Assembly: GCF_000189635.1 (NCBI RefSeq)
Contig: NW_002476143.1
Span: 62,001 to 126,000, forward strand
Direction of reading: 5' to 3'
Origin: Tetrahymena thermophila SB210
Taxonomy: Eukaryota; Ciliophora; Oligohymenophorea; Hymenostomatida; Tetrahymenidae
DNA length: 64,000 nt
The position numbers were made by a program, and so were the translations under genes. Of the stretch, positions 50,666-61,329 are shown piece by piece. How positions within the stretch are numbered: the stretch's first letter is position 1; each line of letters opens with the position of its first letter. Under the pieces are notes generated by a model. That model saw only the letters and a program-made list of their open reading frames with translations, was not told where the DNA came from and made no database searches.

Positions 50666-51329
50666 TTCCTCATTAATTAAGGCCACTCACACCCAAAAAT
50701 TTTTTGAAAATAAATGGCATAATTGAAAAATTTAATTAAATTAAAATACCCTACTTTGTTTTAAAACAAAGGTAAATATGATAAATTTTTATTTAAAAAG
50801 AAAAAAAAACATGTAGATTGTCATTTAATCATTTTTTATATAAATATTTGAAACCTGGAATAAATATATGTAGTTTTTAGGGAGGAATGAAATTATTCTA
50901 CTCTTCTTTTCCAACTTGAAGATAAATGTTATCATGTTTTTTAGCCAAAATTTGAGTTTCGAGAGTACACTCTTCCAAAAAAACAGCTTCGTTAAGTTCA
51001 AAACCTGACAAGGAAAATCAGTTATCGAATATCAGAGGAGAAAGGAAGAATCTATGGCATTTTTTTCTCATTCAAAAACTAATGAAAATATTTAACTTTT
51101 TTTCATTGAAAATTAGAGATTTCATGCAAATCTAAGTATTAGTATTAATATTAATTAGTGTTGTTTTTATTAATAAAATATTTGAAGATATACCAAAAAG
51201 ATTATGTTGTATATTGTGATTATTTATTAAAAATATTGTAATACATTAAGTACAATTAGTTGTGAAAGTTGAGATGTGATGTTAATTGAAAAATAATGTT
51301 TCGTCTTAAAAAAAATGAAAAATTATAAT
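50666..51329. other. spacer at the right edge of the repeat island, no gene seen
   Basis: Composition becomes slightly less AT-rich (50880-51060), but all frames are short. No repeat partner elsewhere in the window. Confidence 0.45.
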
Positions 51330-53260
51330 TTATTATTTCATCTTATCATATAGAGTAATATAAAATAATTGTGATATAAACCATAAAAAGTTGTATTTAT
51401 TTTTCTTTAAAATAATATCTTCAGTTTTAAACTTAGTCTTAGTAATTGTAAAGGAACAATCCTAGCTCTCTTATTGGATTTTCAGGTCTTTATTAATAAA
51501 ATAATTTTATTGATATTTATAATTTATAAAATTTATTTATTTATTTTACCTGTTTTTTCCAATTAAAACCATCCCTTAATGAATAGCTTTATAAATATCT
51601 TTGCCTACTTCTATGTCCATGTATTTTACTGTATCTTTTTTACTTTATTAAATATTATACTTTTCTTTTAAATTTTTCATCCTCTCTTCGAAGCTTATCT
51701 GCCTCTCTTAAACATCACTTTTTGTAATTTTATTTCCTTCAATTATCACTGGTTTAGTGAATTTTAAAGGAGAACCATATTTCTTTTTATTAAATAATTT
51801 TAAAGTATAAGTAATATGAGGACACTAGCTTTCTAATAAAAAAACTAATAAATAAATAAGTATTTACATTTTATTCTTTTTTTATTTTTCCTATAAAATT
51901 ATAAGCAAATTTTGTGATTACTGATATAAACCCTATTTGTTGTTGCATATTTTTAGAATCATAAATGGGGATCTTGTTTAATTTTAGACTACTGTTGAAA
52001 GATTCCATTAAATCAAGCATTCCTATACCAAGTTAAACATCCCCTAATTCCGTTTCATAATTCCATAATTCAACCTACATCAGATAATTTTTTTCAACAA
52101 ATTGATTTTCAAAAAAAGGAAAAGTTGCTTCCTTCCCCCAAACAGGATTTCTACCACAATCCACAGAAATATGAGTTCTAAAATGCTAATTTTCAATAAA
52201 AACTTTAACAAATAAATCCACTTTGCTTTTAAGCTTGTAATTGTCATTGAGAAATCCATTTTCTACTTGTAAAGTAAAGTTAGGAGTATCTTACTTATAA
52301 AAAAATTATTTTAATCAATTGCGAAATACTTTTAAAATGAATTTTTATCATACTTTTGTACTTCTACTGCTAAGGGTCTTATTTCATAGTAAATCCTCCA
52401 AACATATTTGAGTTATCTTTGATTTATTATTAAATTTGAGATGGAGGTTGTTATAACTATTGTTCTTAACTAGACATTCAAAAAGATATTACTTATTTAA
52501 TTTTTGCAACAATTAATTTCGAAGTTTATTTAATAAATATTATTAAGTAATTTATATATATGACTGAATATATATATATATATATTTTAATGTCTTATTG
52601 TATTTTTGAAAGTAGAATCAAAAAAATCAAATATAAGTTAAAATAATAGAAAGCAAAATATTTTAAATATATTAATAATTAATAAAAGTAATATGTAAAT
52701 TATACATTTTTCTAAAAACAGCCTAATGTATGAAAAATAATTTAGATTAGTAATCAATAAATACATGATTATTATACATTTAAAATATATAAATTTGTTA
52801 TGTTTATTTTTTAATTATTATTTCATAAAAAAATCTGACTTCTATACAAATTTTATTTGTGATTGTTATCTTTGTAAATTCAATTTATGTAAATAAATAT
52901 TTTGTTAATTTACAAAAAAATAAATTAAATTGTTTAATCTTTCAATTTTAATCATTTATTTTTTATTTTTTTTAAATTTTATTATTATTTTTTTAATATT
53001 TAATTGTTTTTTATTAAAGCATTATATATTAAGAGTTTAGTTAAATATTTAGAGAATGTTCAAATAGACGAATTTAATGAATTCAAGTTCCTTTTTTAAT
53101 GAGATAATTTAAAAAGAGAACTATTTCTTTTGTATTATGGTGGAGTATTCAATTTTATTAAAGGAATTTTCTGAAAAAGCCACAAATAATTTCAATAAAT
53201 AATCAATAAAAAATACACTAAAAACCTATTTAAATTATTATTAATTTTTTAGGTTGATTT
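51330..53260. repeat. intact partner of the 39230-41090 duplication
   Basis: Contains the complete C2/Dpy-30 gene and, upstream of it (about 53020-53165), a copy of the sequence that forms the 3' end and flank of the neighbouring TTLL-like gene (53480-53640). Confidence 0.72.
51421..52387 (-). CDS. C2-domain protein with C-terminal Dpy-30 motif (273 aa)
   Basis: Minus strand. Exons 52387-52330, 52289-51868, 51824-51550 and 51487-51421, with introns of 40, 43 and 62 nt. Phases agree; stop TGA 51423-51421. Residues 22-120 fit a C2 domain: TLQVENGF, KVDLFVKVFI, FRTHISVDCGRNPVW (NPVW at 67-70), FPFFE, LMQVELWNYE, LGIGMLDLM. The typical Ca2+-binding aspartates are only partly present, so Ca2+ binding is doubtful. 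Residues 232-268 match the Dpy-30 motif (two short helices that dimerise and dock an amphipathic helix): VGKDIYKAIHQGMVLIGKNR then PENPIRELGLFLYNY. In ciliates and flagellates Dpy-30-type modules occur in axonemal radial-spoke and related complexes as well as in histone-methyltransferase complexes, so an axonemal or membrane-linked scaffold is possible (inference). A decayed copy is at 39315-40237. Confidence 0.83.
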
Positions 53261-53542
53261 TCAGAATTTACTATACAAACTATAAAATAATTGCTTATAC
53301 AAGATTTAATTTGTAAACTTTATTACGAATTAATTTTATACAAATAAATGTTTTGTTAAATAATATAATAATAAATTAAATTGTTTGATCTTCAAATTTT
53401 AATTTTTATTTAATTAATTATCTATGTAAATATATATGCTATTTTTTATATTTTACTATTTTATATAGAAGCATTTTTAATTAAGTGTTTAGTTAAATTT
53501 TAATAAAATGTTTAAATAGATTAGTGAATTAATTAATTAATT
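53261..53542. other. 3' flank of the TTLL-like gene, duplicated sequence
   Basis: AT-rich spacer whose right part resembles 53000-53100 and 40830-40920. No frame. Confidence 0.45.
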
Positions 53543-55891
53543 TCAGTTTCTTTTTATATTTACTGATTTAAGTAAAGAACTATTTCTTTATCCTAAAGTG
53601 GAGGCTCCAATTTTATTAAAAGAAGTACTATTGAATTTATATTAGATTATTTATATCTTTAAAAAATTTAAATTTGATTACTTTTAGTAATAGCTTGTGT
53701 TAGATGGTGATGTTTTTTGTGCAGAACTATGATTTGCTTGTCTACTCACAGGTGCACTGTATTTATGATTGTTTAAACTTTGATTTATATTATTTTTCTT
53801 TGCCTTATCCATTTCCCTTTTATAAAATATTTATATTAAATGTATTTTCATAAAAAAATGATTATTACCAATTTCTCAATAAAATATTAAAAGGTCTATC
53901 TTATTCAAAGTAATTTTTATATTTAAAGCACGTTTCACCTGGATAAATTCTCTTGAATTTTCTACATCTATAATTAAAAATATTTATCTTTAATTAATTT
54001 CATTTATTTGATAAGTGGTTTAGATTACCTTTTGAGCTCGTCTTCAGTTTCTTTTAAAACTGCCCTTTCAAGTTTTGTTAATTGTTTCTTATGTTACTCC
54101 CAATTAGATGTCAACGAATTGACTATGTTAGCATATTATTTTTCATTTATTGCACTATTTAATGTAAAGTTGAAAGACTAATCGATTGAGTACCTTTAGT
54201 CTAAGGGAACTATCCCAACTAAAGTAAATAAATCGCTTAACATTTCACCTTTTATTCTTAAATCTAAAGGACTATCAGTATTTAAAGAAGAATTCAAATT
54301 AACTTCAAGCAGGTAGGGTTTTAATGTGTCATCTATCAAAACATCAAAACCTAATACTTCAAAGCAATTATTTCTATATGGAACTTGCATTTCAAAAGAA
54401 CTGAAAATTTATCCCTCAATTGAGATGATTGTTTTTACTATCATGTCTTCTATTTTATCAAATAGTTGCTCCACATTAATCCCATTGACTCTTAAGTAAT
54501 CTTTAAGAGATGCAAGTGACCATTTACTTCCTTTAAAATCTTCTTAAGCATCCTAAATAATTTATTATATTGAATCAGTTGCTTGTTATGAAAGCAATAT
54601 TTATTTACCTTATTACTAACAAAATTATTGCTGTTTTTGTTAATGCTATAGTTTGTCAAGTGGACGTACCTTATTTATACATTTTCAAAATATTAAAACT
54701 ACTTTAATTAATATTATCATTACTTATCTTTAAGTAGATCAATATCAGCATGATATTCTTAAGTTGCAAACCTAACCAGCCCATCTTCATAAATATATAC
54801 TCTTAAAGGATGAATAGAAGTAATTGCAACATATATTCTCAAATCGAATTTTAAATTGTTAATTAAAAGAGGATTCGCTACATAATGGCTGACAACTAAA
54901 CCGCTTCCGACATTTGCTCTCAGAATCTTTTAATAATCATTTAATGTAAATAATTAAAAAAATACATTATTATTACATCGTTTAGCTTATCAGTAACAAA
55001 TATATTCTTTCCCTATGAACCATTCTAAGGTTTAACAATAAATAATTACTTTGTGGATTTAATCTTTTCAAAATCTTCTATAAGCAGAGATTACTCTGAT
55101 GGTAGAATGTAGGTTTTAGGAACAAAATTAAAGTTAGATAACCCACATCTTATTTACATCTTGCTTATATTTCTGTTCATCAAATCTTTCCTAGTAATTT
55201 CAATACTCTTAGGAAAGTGGTTAACCTATTTGAATAATATATATTTTGCATTGTTGTTGCTGTTTTTAATGCTGTCTTTTCAAACTATAAATTTTTGTTG
55301 ATTTATTAAAGTATAATATTCAAATTCTAATTTGATTTTCTTAAATATCCCCGAATATATATATTGATAAAACTAACAAAAAATATATTTACTTTTTAAT
55401 ATGCCATCATGGTTTGATATATTTCCGATTTTATAGATCCAACGACCCACATAATTGTCCAATCTTTGTCAATGGTTTCCTAATAATCATTTAGTTTTTA
55501 TTAAAATAATTGCCATTTAAAGAAAGCTAAAAAATACTCTAAATCCATTTTCTTCTAGTAGCCCTCTTACTAGTTTAATATTACAATTGTTTAACTTAAA
55601 ATAATAGCCACTGTCTTAAACATTATCTTATAAAACACCATTCCAAGGTTTAAATTATAAGTATCTAACAATATTTTAATTCACAGGGATCAATTTAGGT
55701 GGAAGTTTAGCAACATTATTTGAATTTTTATTCAAAGAACTACAAAATTAAATAAGAGAATCTAATTCATCTTCATCATTGTTTTCGTTAAATTTCGAAA
55801 ATGAATTTTATTTCAAAGCAGACTCTTATCTTTAGTTACTATCATAAAATTCATATTGCATAGGTTACAGCCGTTGAGACCTAATATTCAT
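53543..55891 (-). CDS. tubulin tyrosine ligase-like (TTLL) glutamylase/glycylase-type ligase, 616 aa
   Basis: Minus strand, eight exons: 55891-55538, 55479-55393, 55225-54977, 54926-54724, 54669-54609, 54552-54029, 53967-53869 and 53816-53543. All phases agree; stop TGA 53545-53543. TTLL enzymes ligate Tyr, Glu or Gly to tubulin tails and act mainly in cilia and basal bodies. TTL-domain hallmarks in order: [18 protein letters not shown] (146-163), the ATP-grasp KPQNGSQGKNI (212-222), [12 protein letters not shown] with D258/R260, [20 protein letters not shown] (from 299), [12 protein letters not shown], and [16 protein letters not shown] with E401/N403. The C-terminal end after about residue 550 is low-complexity and belongs to a sequence that is duplicated nearby, so the exact last exon is less certain. 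Which amino acid is added cannot be decided by eye; the long N-terminal extension and PLDLRIK tail resemble polyglutamylase-type members. Confidence 0.9.
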
Positions 55892-57161
55892 TTTGAATAA
55901 ATAAACAATAAGGTAGTGACCTTAATTATTTTAATCACTATTGAAAAATTAACTTTCAAGAAGTTTAAATTCTTTATCAAAATTCTTATTTGATTAGCTC
56001 GTTATAATTTATAAATGAGCTTTCTATTTGATTTTTTGTAAATCAACTAAAAAAGATAATTAGATTCTAAAGCCACTAAATCAAACTTAAAAAAAAGTGT
56101 ATTTATTAATCAGATATTTGTTATTAATAAGCACTTCTAAAAAGTAAAAATTTTTAAAAAGTAGATTTAATTCTTAAATCACATATATTTATTTATTTAT
56201 CATTTACCTTATCAGCTATTTAAAAAAATAATAAACTAATTTTATGATAAAATATGAAAGCTCCATTCATTTTATATTAAAAATATTATTAATATATTAT
56301 CTATGAATATGAATGAAAAGTTTTAAAGAAAATAAATTAGTTTTTTTTATTTAATTAATTCAATTTTTAATTAGAATTTAAATAAATATTTTAACAAATT
56401 AGAGATTTTTTAATTAAATTAATTCTCTAAAAATATTTGTTAGAGAGTTGTAAATTTTATATTTCACTTTTAATTTAATTACTTTTTAGTACTTAGTAGT
56501 GATTTAAGTCAAATTATAATATTTTCAATTAAAATGTATATTTTATTTTGATAAAAAATGATTGTAAATATTTTTTTTAAATAAAAAAATTTTCAAAAAA
56601 ATAAATACTCAATTTTTTTGATAAAAAGGATAATTTCATTAGCTTTATATGAAACATATTAACAATGCATTTTAAATAATGAAAGTTTTTAAAGAAATTA
56701 AATTAGATTTTTTCATTTTAGCAAATTTTAATTGGAATTTAAGAAAATATTTTAACAAATTAGAGGATTTTATAAATTAAATTATTATCTAAAAATGATC
56801 TTCATTTATTAGAATGTTTTTTAATAATTATAGATCAAATTATATTTTATTTAATTTAAAATTTATTTTTTTCTATAAAAGATTTATTATATTTCATAAA
56901 ATAAAAAAAGTTTAGTAAATTTATTTTTATTTAGTAATGAAATCTTTTTATTAAAACTAGAATATTTTTGCTTAATTTTATGTCAAATATAATAATTTAA
57001 ATATACTATTTAATTAGTCTTGTCAATAATTATTAAACGGATGATTATTATTTACTCAATTGCAAAAAGTAAATCAAAATAATCAATTGTTAATAAATAT
57101 TTGGTTGAAGTTAAAGTTATTTTTTTTATTTTTTTCAACTTACTTTTAGTAATTCACTTTA
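55892..57161. other. divergent promoter region with an internal ~140-bp duplication
   Basis: Between two divergent genes. The stretch 56315-56450 (AAGTTTTAAAGAAAATAAAT, then ATTTTAACAAATTAGAG) recurs at about 56680-56810 with small changes. Otherwise AT-rich and without frames. Confidence 0.55.
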
Positions 57162-60100
57162 ATGAGAAGCTAAGCAAAATAAATCTAAATAAAAAGCTAG
57201 CATTTTGAAACTGAAGATCATTAACAAAACTTTAAAAAGGATTAAATTAAAGCCAATGATTTGCAAAACTAGTAAAATGAAGTTTAAAAAGAGCATTTTA
57301 TCACAGAAATTCCTATAGAAACTTAAAGATAATTAGATAGACTCAAAGAAAAACATAGGAAAAGGATGTAAGAAGAAAGAGAGATGTACAAGTAAAGCTA
57401 ATAATAAATAGAAGTAGACGAATATCAAAAGGAAAATCCAATGAAAAGCGAATAAAAAGTATCCTAGATTCCATAAAAATACTCTAATCATGATAACTTG
57501 AGATAAGAATCTATTAACAGTATAGAATATGGAAAACAAAGAAGATAAAAAATGATTTTAGTAAACTTAAACAAGTTACAAAATAAGTTAAATTAAGATG
57601 CTTAAAAAATAGATGAAACCATTGATTTATTAAGAATTGAAATAGTTGAAACCCAAAAAGAAATTAAAGAAAAAGCTAAAATTGAAAGAGAAGAGATGCA
57701 AGAATATCATAATTCAATGCATAAATAGATAGCAGATTTGCTTAAAATGAAGCATAATATTCTGCACAACCAATAATAGATTTAAATTAGCTAAATCAAA
57801 CAGAAGCCGAAAAGAGAAAAAAGTAAATAAAATTTAACAAAGTCTTATAAAATAAACATATATATTACTTTTTTATTTATTAATATTAAGGAAGTATAAG
57901 TGAGTCCTAATTAAAGAAACATAATAGCTCTTATTAGAACAATGATTTATTTTAAAAAATGAATTTAGTTGAACAAAATTCTGGTTTTAAGGAATAAAAA
58001 AACGTTCATAATTTTAACAGTTTTTAAAAATCAGAATAAATGATTTCAAATATCAGTGATCAGAATAATGAAGACGAGTCCTTGTTTTACAGCGAAGAAA
58101 GAAATCCTTTTAATTAGGATGCTAACTAATACTATTCTTAAGATCAGTATACATTTAATCAAAAGCCTCTTTATGTTAAAATGGAGGAGAAATACTAATC
58201 AAGTGTCGTTTTACCTGAAATCTAGTAAAGAAATGATGTAATAAAATAAAGAAGTGAATTCTACAGAAAAAGAATGGATCCTATCAAACTTTTCAAAGAT
58301 CATGAAAAGATGTATGAAGGAGTAAAAGAGGAAAAAGAGTAGCAAAGAGCTGAAAAGATATTTAAAAATTAGTAAGAAATAAGATAATATTCATAAGAAA
58401 GATACACTTAAAGTCAAACTTATGTAAAGGTGCTCAACGAAGAGCACTAAAAAAAAGAGAATTAGAAAAAGAAAGAAATTATGCAAAAGGTGCTTCTTTA
58501 AAAGCAGAGAAATTATTTTCCTAGCATTTCAGACTCATCAAGGATGAAAAGATCACAGTCCTCATCTGAAATTAGTTAGAGTATAAATTTACATTATAAT
58601 GATTACAGCAATAAAAAATAGTCATAAATTAACTATATTTCCTCCAATAATCATGAATAATTGACAGAAAAAGAAAAAAAACTTATGAGGATAGATAATC
58701 ATAAAGAAGACTTAGCAAATAAAGAAAAAGTTTTTAAAACAAATGAAGGATCAATTGATTAATCTCTTTCAGAAATTATGCTGGCATTGAATTCAGATAA
58801 ATAAACAAGTATCGAATAGTAAATCAACAAGCGATCAAAGAGGAAAATATTAACTTAAAAATTTCATGGAGAGCATTCGCCACTTCCAGAAGTTTTCGTC
58901 ACAGATGATCTTTACTCTTCAGAGAAGAAAAAAATATCCAAAGAAAACCAATCTTAGGATCTTATTTAAATCAGAAGAGAACCTCAAATTACTACATCTG
59001 CTTTTGATATAAATGTTGAATAGAAATAAGAAGTAAGTCATTAAAACTAAAATATTAATAAAACTAAATAAGAGCAAAACGCAAAAGAATAAAAAAATGA
59101 TAACTCTTAGTTAATAGATAGTAAAGATACAAACATAAACTAAACTAGCTCTAGATCAAGTAACGCTATAAAAAGCAGTCCTATAAAGATATAAAAGCAT
59201 AAAGATCATTAGGAGTAAAGAAATGATTTCAATTTAAATAACAACAATGAATAAACTTCTTTGAGCAATAATAGAACTAAAACTCCAAACATTTAAGTTC
59301 CAAATAATAAAAATATTATAACAGAATAAAAATAATAAAAAAATGAAAAAATTAAAAATTCATTTGATAATTTGGAAGTTTAAAAAAGTGAAAACAATTT
59401 TATCTAAAACAATAAAAATATTGTAATAGAATAGACTAAATTAAATATATCTCATTAGAAAGATTTAGAATCTTTCTAAAATTAAGGAGCAGTGACGAAT
59501 AAACCACAAATTTCTGATAAAAAAAATTAAAATATTGATTAAAACTAAAAAAGTTAAAATATACCATCAGCAACAGCTCACTTCTAGTAAGAAGTTAAAG
59601 AAGCAAATAAAAATGTAAAATAAAATTAAATAACATAAAATCAAAAATAATTGAATTCTAAAACTGATTAAAAAGATGATAAAGAGCATTAAGATCCTTA
59701 AAAGTTAAATTATAAATAATAATAACCAAGACAAAACGCTCATTTAGATATGAAGAGAATTGAGAAATAAGAAGAAAATTAAAAAAAGTAAACAGAAAAA
59801 AACAAAAATATTCCAGAAATTTAAATATTCGAGGAAATTTAAGACAGATCAGATGAATAAAATTTGTAAATTTCAAAAAGAAAAAAACGCTCACCTGAAA
59901 ATATAATTAAGAGTAAAGCTAGATCCTAGCAAAATTTAAAATCATAAAATAATGTAAACTTAAAGTCTGAGAATGTGCAATAATCTTAATAATAACTACA
60001 AGAAAACGAATAAATTTAACAATTATATAAATAATTTAAGTAGATTAAGAATAAATCTGGTAGATCGGCTAGTGAAATAACCCATAATTAAAATGACGAA

Positions 60101-60421
60101 TTATAGAGCTCTAAATTAGACTAATTAAATCAAAAAAAATACAAAGATTATATGAAAGATGTTAAATAAAAATATAAATTAGAAAGGTAGATCGATGATT
60201 GGAAAAAAATAGACGAAAGTGAGCTACTTAACGACCAATAAAAAATAATAAAAATTTCAAAAAAAGTTTAATACTTGGATACTAAACTGCAGCAAATGAG
60301 AGATTTAGCTAAATAAAACAAAAGAAACCAACTATTTTCATAATCAGAGCAGTAAGACGAGGACGCAATTCTAATAAATTCAGTTTAAGCTAAAATAGCC
60401 ATTTTAAATAAATTAAATTGA
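57162..60421 (+). CDS. 1063-aa Gln/Asn/Lys-rich coiled-coil protein, function unknown
   Basis: Two exons, 57162-57822 and 57891-60421, with a 68-nt intron; stop TGA 60419-60421. ATG 57162 is the first in the only frame that continues through the intron. Residues 60-90 (RQLDRLKEKHRKRMQEEREM) and 145-220 (KIDETIDLLRIEIVETQKEI, KEKAKIEREEMQEYHNSMHK) are strongly heptad-like. A further charged helical region (KQKYKLERQIDDWKKIDESE) lies near the C-terminus. The 500 residues between are Asn/Gln/Lys/Ser-rich, with very many TAA/TAG codons, and probably disordered. No catalytic motif, signal peptide or membrane segment. A cytoskeletal scaffold role is plausible but only inferred. The gene is divergent from the TTLL-like gene, sharing the promoter region. 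Confidence 0.8.
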
Positions 60422-61329
60422 AATGCTTTTAAATTAAATAATGATGATGATGGATGCTATTTATTTATTATGATTAGAAAGTAAATAAATAAATATCTTT
60501 TTATTTTCTAAATCTAATTCTAAATAATTTATAAAAAAACTTTTTCTTTTCCCAAGCGATAGATTGATAAATTAAATTAAGTTATAGTTTACCTTAAAGA
60601 ATTTCAATATTTTGAAAGTAAGAATTAATATAATAAGATAGATATAAGATATATTAATAGCTTTAAGAAATTTTACTGATGTTTTATTTAATGAATTTGC
60701 ATCTCGAAGTATTTATTTCAGTTTAAATATTGTAAGGATATATGTGAATTTATCTATATTAATATATTTTGTGTTAATGGTGAGTTTAAGAGTTAGTTGC
60801 GACTTTTATAAAAGTAATTGACCATACTATTTATAGATTATTGGTTCTAATTCATATAAAATAGAATTGATACTTTTAATTCTATTTAGTTAGTTTATGT
60901 TTATCTAAATAAAATATAAGCAAAAAAATCCACAGATTATTCAGTCAATCAAATGCAAAATATATAATATTGTAAAATTTTAGAAGCAAAAGGTTATTTA
61001 TTGAATATCACGATACACAGATATTATTATTAGCATTAAGTTAAAGCTTTTTTTGATATCTGTTTAGATAATTATTAATTATTTTTAATAATTGCATAAT
61101 ATTAATTTATATAAATTAATCTCAAACTAGAAATCATCAATCCATCCACCTAACAAAAAAATAAAAGGAGAATAGCATTTTTAAAATAAATTCATTTATA
61201 GCAATAAATCATTTTAAACGTCAAGCTCTACAAACCATAATAAAATTAACAATAGTCAAGCTCAATTTATTTAAAGTATTATTTTATCTGCTGTTTTTTC
61301 TACTTCTTTATTTGGGCAAACTCTATCAA
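60422..61329. other. intergenic, no gene seen
   Basis: Spacer between two same-direction genes. The hydrophobic frame just before 61330 has no ATG of its own and is not conserved ArfGAP sequence, so I leave it as leader. Confidence 0.5.
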
